Source of the DNA: DATNPH01 sp036703315
GTDB lineage: Bacteria > Cyanobacteriota > Cyanobacteriia > Cyanobacteriales > Coleofasciculaceae
Length of the DNA stretch: 64,000 nucleotides
Direction: 5' to 3'
NCBI GenBank assembly: GCA_036703315.1
Contig: DATNPH010000055.1
Span: 1 to 64,000 of the forward strand
Part shown: piece after piece, positions 10,601 through 18,022 of the stretch
Numbering within the stretch: the stretch's first letter is position 1
How the letters are laid out: every line of letters begins with the position of its first letter
Notes under the pieces: generated by a model
Told to the model about the DNA's origin: nothing
Seen by the model: the letters and a program-made list of their open reading frames with translations, nothing else
Databases searched by the model: none
Made by a program: the position numbers and the translations under genes

Positions 10601-11262
10601 CTGTCTTAGCTATGGGAGCCGCACTATTTACAGATCAAAAACCTTTACCGGCAGTCCCAGTTGAATTAGAGATGATCACTACTAAATTGTGGCCTGGAAA
10701 GTTTTTCCTGAATGACGCTTTTACCGTAGAAAATCTCAGAACCGCTCGCGCCAGACAGCCGTTTGGCATTATCCATCTAGCTACCCATGCTGAATTTCTT
10801 TCAGGAAAGCCAGGTAACTCCTATATTCAGTTGTGGAATACCAAACTACCACTTGACCAGTTGACTAAGCTAGGACTGAATAACCCGCCTGTAGAGTTGT
10901 TAGTCTTGAGTGCCTGTCGCACCGCTGTAGGCGATGAGTCAGCAGAGTTAGGATTTGCCGGGTTAGCGGTGCTAGCCGGAGTCAAATCAGCAATGGGGAG
11001 TTTGTGGTCTGTCAGCGATGAGGGGACACTGGGGCTAATGACCGAATTCTACAATCAATTAAAGCAAGTCCCTAGCAAAGCTGAAGCTTTACGACAAGCT
11101 CAGCGGGCAATGCTCAAGGGTGAAGTGCGATTGGTGAGAGGAAAGCTGGTTACAAGCCACGGTAGTATTTCCTTACCCCCAGGATTAGCCAAGTTGCCAG
11201 ACCAAAACCTCTCTCATCCCTATTACTGGAGTGCGTTCACAATCATTGGTAACCCTTGGTAA
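4642..11262 (+). CDS. Two-partner-secretion exoprotein with C-terminal CHAT domain
   Basis: A 2206-residue predicted exported protein. A Sec-type signal peptide (residues 1-44, ending AIA) is followed by the haemagglutination-activity/TPS domain (about 45-300) with LFLINPAGIVFG (NPAGI at 134-138), the TpsB-recognition type motif. A long Gly/Asn/Thr-rich beta-helix follows (about 300-1700) with repeated GNIT and GNGG turns, then a Pro/Thr-rich linker (about 1708-1757, repeated NPISPT). The C-terminal 430 residues are a CHAT caspase-like domain with HLATH (His2045/His2049) and LSACRTA (Cys2092), the expected catalytic dyad. It ends SHPYYWSAFTIIGNPW, normal for CHAT. No TpsB transporter gene is in the window. 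Ribosome site GGGGCGAG precedes the ATG. Whether the protease is cleaved free or acts on the surface is unknown. Confidence 0.9.
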   Translation: MKPARSHKSWLLFNMSLSGMIRLGIASSLTASWLAFHAASTAIAQPITPAPDGTGTIVTPEGNRFNIYGGTLSKDGANLFQSFQQFGLEADQIANFLSNPSIRNILGRVVGGDASVINGLIQVTGGNSNLFLINPAGIVFGAGASLNVPADFTATTATGIGFGDKNWFNAFGNNHYETLVGSPSQFAFDNAQSGIIVNSGNLAVLKGQNLTLLGSSVVNTGQLSAPSGTITIAAIPRENRVKISQTGHLLSLEVAPPRDQAGQLLPVTPRDLPTLLTGVAGTVETGLRVSQANTVQLKNSGITIPAEAGVALASGTLNTSGETGGSVNILGDKVGLVSTNINASGTLGGGTVLIGGDFQGRGTVPNAVQTFVSSDSIINADALSQGNGGNIIVWSDQTTEFFGNISARGGSFSGDGGRVEVSSKQSLNYFGTADLLSSNGQKGSLLLDPKFIIITPGITVPVLGNILFTDNLAGTSQISGLNLAAAINRANVTLQANTDIVISDRVAAIVPGNSLTLQAGRSIIFNPNAAISLNRGAFTATINDPNALVANRDPGAAQFVMNPGSSITSNGGAVTINRGNLGGSFVGEVFFNGGSINSAAGIISITGTGRTTGATGILLGNGSILQSTTGAITLTGTGGTGTVGNHGIQISDVGTRITSVDGTINLIGTANGTGDNNDGIIVQSGATINSTGIGNITLNGTGGAGTFFNIGIILYSNSPVVQATGNGNVVFIGKGGNGTGYANYGIYLADNAIVTTAGNGTLTFNGTGGTGTDFNIGIIAFDTGRITAGNGNISLLGTGNGSGNSGQGIYFTNNALISSTGNATIALTGIPNSKTPQGISFIGASGITAGSGAVTLTADEMDFGNANTISGSGTLLLQPSSTNRPIVIGSPVNVSDALTLTTSDLAAIKNGFSLITMGRDSSSGTITLGSNTTFSDPVTLRSLSIDTKGFTLTGADNATITLLANQNITTGDITNLGGAVTISGASVTAGNINTSDSSSRKAGNVNLTATGGNLLVGNITTAADTKFIDAGFVTLLAPSGSVTAGSINASAFIAGFFSGNGGDVKVSAGGDIKLTTLNALSGAGFGGRIDLASTSGSISTGDLASLSYANGGGRDITLTANNGSITTGNIDAYGNFTNVGGQVTLKTTTGNISTGNITTDNNPINLNGSVVLNRNISVSNRKSSGNIIFTAPVNGNYDLTLEAGSGNITFNGAVGNNTALGSLTANSIAATNFNSSINAASLTTNAGGTTQLNGNVTTTGALGQTYNDNVTIFGNVSLTGDEINFADKVSGSGNLILQPFTANQAIAIGGTTDTGTSTLNLLANDITALQNGFSSITVGRSNSSGAITLAGNTLFYDPLTIRGSSITTKGFTLTGADNTTISLLANQDITTGNIINPGRAINLNSSSGKIDTSSGTLSTSFTPSTPNPGIITGNGANITLSGTSITAGNIDTSVLAGNFQNAGNVSLTASSGNISANQINAQAFSYFGFIGNGGELILNAPQGNISVTNSVLSGAFVNGTGDRAGNGGNITLNAPNGSIALSTIDSHTQLFNPGTAGNGGDISLTASNTITTGIINSSAAVGNGGDVTLDPKSDIQVSYINAQGGNSGRGGKVDITTQRFFRATDSFTDRNSLLSSISTAGGNGGGDIIIRHGGRGAVPFNVGDASRNGTRGAIATGSSTIAPSQSFPSSYTQGNIQIITNPSNVDQNRNPTNPISPTNPISPTNPTTPTDPPTNSTDQPTDTTDTSKKPSTPPPSVSNAPTSSTPTANTNVGGLEQRFTGTFENYLGISNAPIVTLEQAQTSLRQVEKLTGLKPAFIYAFFKPQTSESLDGQPTKQTETLWQFNPSGFTSSAEQLIPQQQAQATDRLELIVVTSSGTIIRRQVEVTRRQVLASVQALRSTVTNARRPTAYLASAQQLYRWLVAPIEEDLRSQQINNLAFIMDTGLRSVPIAALHDGKGFIVERYSLSLIPSLSLTNTRYVDLRKSSVLAMGAALFTDQKPLPAVPVELEMITTKLWPGKFFLNDAFTVENLRTARARQPFGIIHLATHAEFLSGKPGNSYIQLWNTKLPLDQLTKLGLNNPPVELLVLSACRTAVGDESAELGFAGLAVLAGVKSAMGSLWSVSDEGTLGLMTEFYNQLKQVPSKAEALRQAQRAMLKGEVRLVRGKLVTSHGSISLPPGLAKLPDQNLSHPYYWSAFTIIGNPW

Positions 11263-11265
11263 GGG

Positions 11266-11314
11266 CTAATGGCTCATAGTTAATAGCTAATTGCCTGTGA
11301 CTAGCAGCCATTAG
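11266..11314. repeat. Inverted repeat downstream of the exoprotein gene
   Basis: Perfect 9-base arms CTAATGGCT (11266-11274) and AGCCATTAG (11306-11314) enclose 31 bases. Followed by CAAAAAATT, it lacks a clear T tract for the plus strand, so it may be only a degenerate spacer repeat. Confidence 0.4.
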
Positions 11315-11379
11315 CAAAAAATTAGGGGCTATAAACGAAGGATGGACAAAACATTAAGCTCAACAATAAGCTTCCTTTA

Positions 11380-12435
11380 TCAAGTTGGTGGCTCAGTAGG
11401 TAATAGAGAGTAGACCTGACCATCGATTAACAGCCGGGTAATTCCTTTGGCTTGCAGATGTGATCGCGTCTTCTGAAGCATCCGACCATCCGGAACTTTA
11501 ATCACTCGCTGGGAACGATTGGAAAAACGCCGTGCCACTTTGTGATTGTCAAATACTGGCAGCGTTTTCTCTTGAACTTCCTCAAGAGGTATTCGACCTA
11601 AATCGCTAAATTCTTTTAGGGGTCGAGCAATCAACTCCGCTCCTCGATCTACCACCAGATAACAAGTTTTGGGAAGGGACGCTTCAGACAAAGGTAGAAC
11701 CCGAACTTTGGAACCACTTTCAACTGGAGAGGTTTTTATGATTAGCTTCTGACTCTCAGCATCTGCTAAGTCGTCTTCCCAGTCGTCCTCATCTAAATCA
11801 TCATCCTCATCTAAATCATCGTCCTCATCTAAATCATCGTCCTCATCATCCAAATCCATTAAATCTTCTGCATCCAGCAATTGCTCAAAGCTTGTAGCTG
11901 CCACCTGCTCGATCTCATCTAGCTGCTCATCCGAGTCATCAAAGTCGGTTTCCTGGGATGAGGTAGTCATGTCAAGTGGCAACTCAGTTTGTATAGCCTC
12001 TTGCTCAGTTAGTGGGTTAGCAATCACTGAAGAACGCTTGCGTCGCCGACGTTGGTCTATAGAATTTGAGACTGATGAGTCTATGTCAACTTCTACCAAT
12101 GGCTCAGTAGTTTTGATAACAGGCTGTGCTTTAGTTTCAGATTCTATTGGTAGCTCAGAAGTCGCTATCACAGGCAATGATTCAGCATCAGACTCTACCA
12201 GTAGATCATTAGCTTCGAAGCTTGAAGAGGACGCACTGCCTGGAGTTCGATTCGCTCGCTTTTGCTGGATAAGCGCTTCGTAATCGGATTCTAACAAGTT
12301 GCTTTTGAGGATCCGGCTAATTGTCGAATTACTCACACCATAACGCGCTGCCAGAGTTGAGGTTGTCTCTTCCGGATTGCGATAGAGTTTCAAAATATCG
12401 CTTTTGTCAATCTCAGTTAATTTTCTAGGACTCAT
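11380..12435 (-). CDS. HTH-domain protein with acidic repeat region
   Basis: A 351-residue conserved cyanobacterial protein of unknown role. Residues 1-50 form a helix-turn-helix of transposase/Hin type (SDILKLYRNPEETTSTLAARY then GVSNSTISRILKSNLL). A long Ser/Glu-rich linker leads to an acidic block near residues 190-220 made of tandem DLDEDD units, encoded by 18-base DNA repeats (about 11787-11851). The C-terminal 90 residues are a compact domain beginning CYLVVDRGAELIARPL. The gene starts eight bases after the stop of the upstream membrane-protein gene, so the two are an operon. It may be a DNA-binding regulator, but no target is evident. No transposase catalytic residues were seen. Confidence 0.75.
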   Translation of the reverse strand: MSPRKLTEIDKSDILKLYRNPEETTSTLAARYGVSNSTISRILKSNLLESDYEALIQQKRANRTPGSASSSSFEANDLLVESDAESLPVIATSELPIESETKAQPVIKTTEPLVEVDIDSSVSNSIDQRRRRKRSSVIANPLTEQEAIQTELPLDMTTSSQETDFDDSDEQLDEIEQVAATSFEQLLDAEDLMDLDDEDDDLDEDDDLDEDDDLDEDDWEDDLADAESQKLIIKTSPVESGSKVRVLPLSEASLPKTCYLVVDRGAELIARPLKEFSDLGRIPLEEVQEKTLPVFDNHKVARRFSNRSQRVIKVPDGRMLQKTRSHLQAKGITRLLIDGQVYSLLPTEPPT

Positions 12436-12443
12436 GCTATTTC

Positions 12444-13487
12444 TTATGCCCGCTTACGCGTACTACGGCGAGAGCGGCTTGATACGTCATATTCCAATGC
12501 GGCTCCGATTCCAAACAGCACACCAGTAAAAACATAAAAGACTTCCGGTAGACTGCCGCTTTGATACACTACAGCGACAGTATCAGCATACTTGAACCAC
12601 ATATCCGCGATGTAGAGGCAAAATGTTGCGCCAGCCAGCATTCGCCATGACTGGGCAAAACGTCCCCCCCAAAAGGCTAACAGAAGAGTTGAGGCAACAA
12701 TCAACAGAAACACATCGCCAACAATGTAGAAGAAATTCACGGGTTTAGACAGAGGACTGAGTGTGTCTTGAAGTGAAATGACCCAACTAGGTGGCGGATT
12801 TTTACTGCCCGCCTCTGCTGCTGCGGTCGTTACTCCGGTAGAGAGGCTGCTTTTGCTTTGCACTAGAGTTGCTGTTGGGGAAGCTCCGGCTTCGGATGAA
12901 GCCGCCTCAGAGGCTACCTGTTCAGTCGGGTTCGCTGGGGTCGATACGGTGGCTTTTTTTGACGAAGCATCAGGTGTTGCAAGCAAAACCCAGACAGCTA
13001 GCGCAATTCCCACTACGGCAATCACTGCCACTGTTACCCACTGCCATGTCTCTAAATTCAAGCGCCTAGGCACAATTGCTAAAATCATACCTGCCCCCAC
13101 AAACAGATAGCACAGCAGGTAAAAGAAATCTGCTGGTGACACATCGGGATCAAGACCCCAATACAGCTCCCACCAACCGAATAGTAAGCCACCGATAAAA
13201 AAGGAAGTCATACCTAGCCCAATTCCCAACCAGACATTCCGCCCGCTGGCAATAGTAGGGCTACGCCAATTTCTAAAACAGAGGAAAGCGGCTACTGCAA
13301 AAGGCAATAGTTCCAGAACGTATGTGCCAATCAGGTACCAAAGCGGACTCTCTTGCCCTGGTGCGGTAATACTGAATAGCAGAAAAAATAACAGCGAGAT
13401 TACTGCCCAAGTAATGCCCCCATACACTATGCTCTGACTGGTTATAGGGGATGGGATACCAGATGACTTCTCTACAGAGCTGCTCAT
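12444..13487 (-). CDS. Conserved multi-pass membrane protein
   Basis: A 347-residue integral membrane protein of unknown function. About nine hydrophobic segments can be seen, for example GGITWAVISLLFFLLFSI (about 24-41), LGMTSFFIGGLLFGWW (about 90-105) and VTVAVIAVVGIALAVW (about 151-166). A polar Ala/Ser/Thr-rich loop (about residues 170-225) separates an N-terminal six-helix part from a C-terminal three-helix part ending in Arg-rich SSRSRRSTRKRA. It is first in a two-gene operon with the HTH protein. The pairing of a membrane protein with a possible DNA-binding protein could be a sensor/regulator couple, but this is inference. Confidence 0.75.
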   Translation of the reverse strand: MSSSVEKSSGIPSPITSQSIVYGGITWAVISLLFFLLFSITAPGQESPLWYLIGTYVLELLPFAVAAFLCFRNWRSPTIASGRNVWLGIGLGMTSFFIGGLLFGWWELYWGLDPDVSPADFFYLLCYLFVGAGMILAIVPRRLNLETWQWVTVAVIAVVGIALAVWVLLATPDASSKKATVSTPANPTEQVASEAASSEAGASPTATLVQSKSSLSTGVTTAAAEAGSKNPPPSWVISLQDTLSPLSKPVNFFYIVGDVFLLIVASTLLLAFWGGRFAQSWRMLAGATFCLYIADMWFKYADTVAVVYQSGSLPEVFYVFTGVLFGIGAALEYDVSSRSRRSTRKRA

Positions 13488-13619
13488 AACACTTTCAAGC
13501 TTATAACTAATAAGGGAAATTACAAAAAGCTGATGTTATAAAACTTCACGACTGGCGAATCAGCAAAAGCATTTTAATAGTTTGCTAGGACGGCGATTAG
13601 TTTAACCATATTTCTAGAT

Positions 13620-13711
13620 TACCGTCATAGTTTACCAATGGAAGATGATTGCCTCTCCTCTCCCTCCATGAGCTAGCTTACTGCCATAGTTTACCAATAG
13701 GAGATGATTGC
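13620..13711. repeat. 33-base direct repeat copying a gene 3' end
   Basis: 13620-13652 and 13679-13711 match at 29 of 33 positions (59-base offset). The inner copy encodes the last residues (IGKLWQ) and stop of the minus-strand gene ending at 13678; the outer copy lies just past the stop. Confidence 0.75.
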
Positions 13712-14337
13712 AGCCAGGCGATAAACTGGGCTTGATCACTGCTGGGCATATCTTGCAAGATATCGCTCACGCCCTCAGCAAAGTTGGTATTGCCAAAATA
13801 CCCCTTACCAAGGCGATAGAGTTCCTGTAATAGAGTTATGAGATGGTGTTCATCCCAATGGGGAACGTCTAGGCTAGTCAGTGGATCGATTGTGAGCCAG
13901 TGCTTCACAGCTTCTGGCGATTCCGCTTGGGGGAAGCGCCACTGCTGAAAGATCTTAGTAATATCTTTTTGAAACAATCCAGCTTGCCTGCCTCCTAAGA
14001 GGTCTTCAATATCCAGGTAAACGGCTTGTAGCAATAGAAGACAGGCTTGAGTGTAAAGTGCACCTTTGGAGTCAGACCCGACTTCAGCCCCTATTTGCTC
14101 CAGACGGACTTTTCCCCAAACACTATAGCGATCAGGCTCTTCTAAGAGAACACAAGCTTTGCCGCGATTATCCGTGAGGTCTCTCCAGTAGGCTCTGGCT
14201 TCTTCTGGTTGATTGGCACTAAACACACTAATCAAACGAAAGGTTTGTCCTTGATAGGTGAGAATCGGGATTTGCTGTTCCCGCTTCGGGTGCTGAATGC
14301 TAGAGATTTCAACATCCTGCCTTTTCAGAATAAACAT
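13678..14337 (-). CDS. Conserved hypothetical protein
   Basis: A 219-residue soluble protein that I cannot assign to a named family. The N-terminal half is beta-rich (KRQDVEISSI, QTFRLISVFSANQPEEARAY, ACVLLEEPDRYSVWGKVRLE); the C-terminal half is helical and Trp-rich, ending SSPIGKLWQ. The pattern suggests a two-part cytoplasmic protein widely kept in cyanobacteria. No signal or membrane segment is visible. It stands alone, oriented away from the tRNA-Arg gene. A partial duplicate of its 3' end lies just downstream. Confidence 0.7.
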   Translation of the reverse strand: MFILKRQDVEISSIQHPKREQQIPILTYQGQTFRLISVFSANQPEEARAYWRDLTDNRGKACVLLEEPDRYSVWGKVRLEQIGAEVGSDSKGALYTQACLLLLQAVYLDIEDLLGGRQAGLFQKDITKIFQQWRFPQAESPEAVKHWLTIDPLTSLDVPHWDEHHLITLLQELYRLGKGYFGNTNFAEGVSDILQDMPSSDQAQFIAWLQSSPIGKLWQ

Positions 14338-14781
14338 GACACTGGCAAATGACTCCTGACGGGTCGAGGGGGGGATGCAAAAGAAGCGCTGTAATACTCA
14401 AGCAACTATCTCTTTATGCAGGCTGCTTGTTCCAGGGTTGGACTGATCAGCGATCGCCTCCGGCACCACTCAAAGAGCGATTGCCTTAAGTCTTACCAAG
14501 CCTGGTACAAACTCCTAATGTAATGGTTTATAGTGTACCTTGACCGTCAAGCAACTTCAGTCAGGAGTATTTCTGCTGGGTCTAAGAGCGTGCCTTGCGT
14601 AGTGATGGTAAGCACGGGTACAATGCTGGATACCATCAACTCTCTCTATGCTAATAGCAATAATCTGTTCTGAGCTTGAACCGATTTCTGTTAGAGTTAA
14701 TTTTCAGTAAAAGACAACAATGAGAGAGTACATAATCTATATGGCTAGATTAACTGTTTAAATTCTGTATAGTAAAATTAT
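14338..14781. other. Intergenic region upstream of tRNA-Arg
   Basis: 444 bases without a recognisable gene. A short inverted repeat GATGGTA / TACCATC lies near 14604-14637. A TATAGT hexamer at 14768-14773, about nine bases before the tRNA, could be its -10 element; no matching -35 was clear. Confidence 0.4.
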
Positions 14782-14854
14782 GCTCTCGTAGCTCAGGGGA
14801 TAGAGCAAGGGATTTCTAATCCCTTGGTCGTAGGTTCGAATCCTACCGAGGGCG
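14782..14854 (+). tRNA. tRNA-Arg (anticodon UCU)
   Basis: Cloverleaf of 73 bases: acceptor GCTCTCG pairs with CGAGGGC (one G-T), the D arm contains GCTCAGGGGATAGAGC, the anticodon stem AGGGA/TCCCT frames the loop TTTCTAA with anticodon TCT, and the T arm is GTAGGTTCGAATCCTAC. The discriminator base is G and CCA is not encoded. It reads AGA codons. Confidence 0.95.
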
Positions 14855-15036
14855 TTATCTACACAAAGGCTGCACACAAAGCCCGTCACCGTTAGGTACG
14901 GGAGGGAAGTCAGCATCCCAACCACTTGAATAGTGACCAGTAACTAGCGACCAGTTGCTCCTCAACAAGGGGGTTGAGAGTTGGAAAAGGATGAAGGCTT
15001 AAGTTTCATACTTCATCCTTCACCCTTCACACTTCA

Positions 15037-15768
15037 TTAGATGTGGATACCACACTCAGTTTTGCCGGTGCCGCGCCAACGACCAGCACGTTCATCTTCA
15101 CCTTCTGCAACTGGTGTCGTGATCGGTTCATCGCCAATGCTGGGATAGCCTTGGTCATGTAGAGGATTGTAAATGACGCTGTGTTCATGTACATACGTCC
15201 AGCTATCCTTGCGAGTCCAGTTCGCTAGGGGATTGACCTTCAAGCGTCCCTTGGCATCAACTTCTATAACTGGCATTTCAACACGAGTCACAGCTTGGTC
15301 ACGACGGCGACCTGTAATCCAGGCAATGGCGTTCAGTTCCGTCAAACCGCGTTGCAGTGGCTCAATCTTCGTCAGATGATGGAATTTTTGAATATCCTTA
15401 TCCCACAGAGCGTCACCGTATTGAGCTGCAAAAGCTTCACGGGAATCAATATCTGGAATCTTATAAATTTTTAAGTCCAAGTTATAGACTTCTTTGGCTT
15501 TAGCAACCAGTTCTAAGGTTTGGGGAAAATGGTACAGTGTGTCCAGAAACAGCACGGGGACCGGCGTTGCTGGCTTGAGGTCACGGTAGAGAATATCTGT
15601 AATCACCAAATCATCAACGTTAAAAGCATTGGTCTGTACTAGACCAGTCGGAATATTTTCAACGCACCATGCCAAAATTTCTCTAGGATGGCCATTATCA
15701 AATCGTTGATTTAGTTCATCCAGGTCAAAGCTGAGATGTTGAATTGGTGACTGTGTCGATTGGGTCAT
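15037..15768 (-). CDS. cysH: Phosphoadenosine phosphosulfate reductase (PAPS/APS reductase)
   Basis: Assimilatory sulfate reduction enzyme that reduces PAPS to sulfite and PAP with thioredoxin or glutaredoxin as donor. The PP-loop-type fold shows VLFLDTLYHFPQTLEL (about residues 71-86) and ITGRRRDQAVTR (about 151-162). The C-terminal catalytic cysteine is in ECGIHI, the last six residues. The extra CC pairs of iron-sulfur APS reductases are missing, so PAPS is the likely substrate. At 243 residues it has normal length. A glutaredoxin-like gene is divergent 219 bases away, but a link is not shown. Confidence 0.95.
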   Translation of the reverse strand: MTQSTQSPIQHLSFDLDELNQRFDNGHPREILAWCVENIPTGLVQTNAFNVDDLVITDILYRDLKPATPVPVLFLDTLYHFPQTLELVAKAKEVYNLDLKIYKIPDIDSREAFAAQYGDALWDKDIQKFHHLTKIEPLQRGLTELNAIAWITGRRRDQAVTRVEMPVIEVDAKGRLKVNPLANWTRKDSWTYVHEHSVIYNPLHDQGYPSIGDEPITTPVAEGEDERAGRWRGTGKTECGIHI

Positions 15769-15987
15769 AATAGCTTTCTCGGCTGGTTTCTCCAGGTATT
15801 GAACAGTATCAATTTTACCTTGAAAGGAGATATAACCCGATCGGGAAACCGCATATTATCTATTAGATGCTGACCAAGGCTGAGCAGCTTGCCAAGGTCT
15901 TGTAAAAAAGACAGAAGAATTACTGCCAAATAATAACAGCATATGAAAAAGGTTTACTGAATCAGGTAAACGATTTGGAGGCAATAA

Positions 15988-16260
15988 ATGCAATTAATTC
16001 TTTACAGTAAGCCAGGTTGCCATCTCTGCGAGGGATTGCAAGAAAAGCTAGAACAGATTCAAGGTTTGAACGTTGAACTAGAGGTGCGAGATATTACCAG
16101 TCGCGAGGACTGGTTCCAAGCTTATCAGTATGAGGTGCCAGTACTGTATCAAAACAGTGCTGGTCGTGAAGAACTACTACCTCGTCCTTCCCCTCGCACG
16201 ACAGTACAGCAGTTGGAGCGAATGTTACAGAAATATGTGCCAGTGGATGAGCCAAAATAA
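15988..16260 (+). CDS. Glutaredoxin family (DUF836-type) protein
   Basis: A 90-residue thioredoxin-fold protein. The redox motif CHLC lies in LYSKPGCHLCEGLQEKL (Cys11 and Cys14), and the cis-Pro loop is YEVPVLYQN (about residues 48-56). It lacks the GSH-binding TVGG signature of classical glutaredoxins and fits the DUF836/YfhL-like group. GGAGG stands six bases before the ATG. It is followed after 116 bases by murE on the same strand. The electron partner is unknown. Confidence 0.85.
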   Translation: MQLILYSKPGCHLCEGLQEKLEQIQGLNVELEVRDITSREDWFQAYQYEVPVLYQNSAGREELLPRPSPRTTVQQLERMLQKYVPVDEPK

Positions 16261-16376
16261 GCGGAGAAACAGGGGAGGAGAATAGATGGGGGAGATAGAG
16301 GTGTAGATTGTTACTTTATCCTTTTGGGTATTAATTTTTTCCCCTTGTCCTATTACTTTGTCAGGAGAGTTTTGCA

Positions 16377-17894
16377 ATGAAGCTACGTGAGTTATTAGCA
16401 GCAATTCCCAATATTGTGCAAATGCCGACGCATCCGGCACTAGAGGCTGAGGTGAAGGGGATTTGTACAAACTCTCATGCCTGCAAGCTGGGAGATTTAT
16501 TTATTGGGATGCCAGGAACGCGGGTAGATGGTGGGGAGTTTTGGGAAAGCGCGATCGCATCGGGTGCCGTCGCTGCCCTAATCTCTGCCCAAGCGGCTGA
16601 AAAACATCCCCCTGTTTCTAAAGGGGAACCCGGGAAAAATGCTTGTATCATTTCAGCTTCAGACATGACTACAGCTTGTGCCGAGGCAGCAACAGCTTTT
16701 TACGGCTACCCAGCACGGCAGCTGAAGTTGGTAGGTGTCACCGGCACAAACGGCAAGACAACAACCACGCATCTAATTGAATTTCTTCTGGCTCACGCCC
16801 AACTACCTACAGCACTTTTCGGTACACTATATGCTCGTTGGCCGGGTTTTGAGCAAACAGCCGTTCATACCACACCCTTTGCAGTGGAACTACAACAACA
16901 ACTGAAGCTGGCAGTATCAGCAGGGTGCCAGATGGGTGTGATGGAAGTGAGTTCTCATGCGCTGGCGCAAGGTCGAGTAAGAGGCTGTCCGTTTGAGGTG
17001 GCTGTATTTACGAATCTTACCCAAGACCATTTGGACTTCCACCGAGACATGGATGATTACTTCGCAGCAAAAGCACTGCTGTTTAGCTCCGATTATCTCC
17101 AAAATCGAGCGGTGATTAATGCCGATGACTCCTATGGACGGCAATTAATTGGGCAACTACATCCAGAGCAAGTCTGGAGATACAGTGTCGAGAATGGAGC
17201 AGCTGATTTGTGGACAAGTGACCTGAACTACGAGCCAACTGGAGTTAGTGGAATCCTGCATACTCCAGTGGGTGAGGCTCCCTTCAGTTTGCCATTGGTG
17301 GGACAGTACAATTTGTCTAACATGCTGGCGGCTGTAGGGGCAGTTTTACACCTAGGTCTGAATTTAGAGTCGATCGTGGAAGCATTACCTCAATTTCTGG
17401 GTGTGCCTGGACGGATGGAACGGGTACAGATCCAACCTGATCAGGACATCAGTGTGATTGTAGATTATGCTCATACGCCGGATAGTTTGGAGAATTTGCT
17501 CAAGGCGGCGCGACCTTTTATCCGGGGCAAGATGATTTGTGTATTTGGTTGTGGAGGCGATCGCGATCGCACAAAGCGCCCGAAAATGGGTAAGATTGCC
17601 GCCGAACTAGCGGATGTCGCCGTAGTAACCTCGGATAACCCCCGCACGGAAGACCCAGAACGAATTTTGCAAGACGTTTTAGAGGGTATCCCGGACTCAG
17701 TGGAACCGATTGTAATTGGCGATCGCAGCGTGGCTATTCGCACCGCTATCTTGCAAGCGCAACCGGGAGACGGCGTTTTGATTGCGGGTAAAGGTCACGA
17801 AGATTATCAAATTTTGGGAACGGAAAAAATTCACTTCGACGACCGAGAGCAAGCGCGAGATGCTCTTTCTAGAAGGTTGCAGGTTGCAGGTTAA
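16377..17894 (+). CDS. murE: UDP-N-acetylmuramoyl-tripeptide synthetase MurE
   Basis: Cytoplasmic Mur ligase that adds the third peptide residue to UDP-MurNAc-L-Ala-D-Glu using ATP. The N-terminal UDP-binding domain is followed by the P-loop VTGTNGKTTTTHLI (about residues 120-133), the EVSSHAL motif, the conserved FTNLTQDHLDFH, and in the C-terminal domain SDNPRTEDP. The DNPR element marks specificity for meso-diaminopimelate. AGGAGAG precedes the ATG. The 505 residues fit the family. The last codons run into a TTGCAGG short-repeat tract around the stop. Confidence 0.96.
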   Translation: MKLRELLAAIPNIVQMPTHPALEAEVKGICTNSHACKLGDLFIGMPGTRVDGGEFWESAIASGAVAALISAQAAEKHPPVSKGEPGKNACIISASDMTTACAEAATAFYGYPARQLKLVGVTGTNGKTTTTHLIEFLLAHAQLPTALFGTLYARWPGFEQTAVHTTPFAVELQQQLKLAVSAGCQMGVMEVSSHALAQGRVRGCPFEVAVFTNLTQDHLDFHRDMDDYFAAKALLFSSDYLQNRAVINADDSYGRQLIGQLHPEQVWRYSVENGAADLWTSDLNYEPTGVSGILHTPVGEAPFSLPLVGQYNLSNMLAAVGAVLHLGLNLESIVEALPQFLGVPGRMERVQIQPDQDISVIVDYAHTPDSLENLLKAARPFIRGKMICVFGCGGDRDRTKRPKMGKIAAELADVAVVTSDNPRTEDPERILQDVLEGIPDSVEPIVIGDRSVAIRTAILQAQPGDGVLIAGKGHEDYQILGTEKIHFDDREQARDALSRRLQVAG

Positions 17895-18022
17895 CAGATT
17901 GACAGTTAATTTGGGTTGGAGGTTATAAGGTAGAACGTTAGAAGAACGGTTTGAACTTTCAACCTAGCCTTAGGCAACCGCTTCGCCGAACAACCTTCCA
18001 ACCTTCAACCCTCCAACCCTTG
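17877..18022. repeat. GGTTGCAGGTT / AACCTTCAACC repeat cluster
   Basis: Direct TTGCAGG units over the murE stop are followed by complementary AACCTTCAAC-type units, able to fold back. The embedded stretch 17967-17995 (ending CTTCGCCGAACAACC) is about 25/29 identical to 41109-41137. The cluster abuts the true start of the next gene. Confidence 0.65.

Noticed and set aside
11380..12435. Insertion-sequence transposase
   Set aside because: The N-terminal HTH resembles those of transposases, but there is no catalytic DDE core and no terminal inverted repeats; an operon with a membrane protein argues for a host gene.
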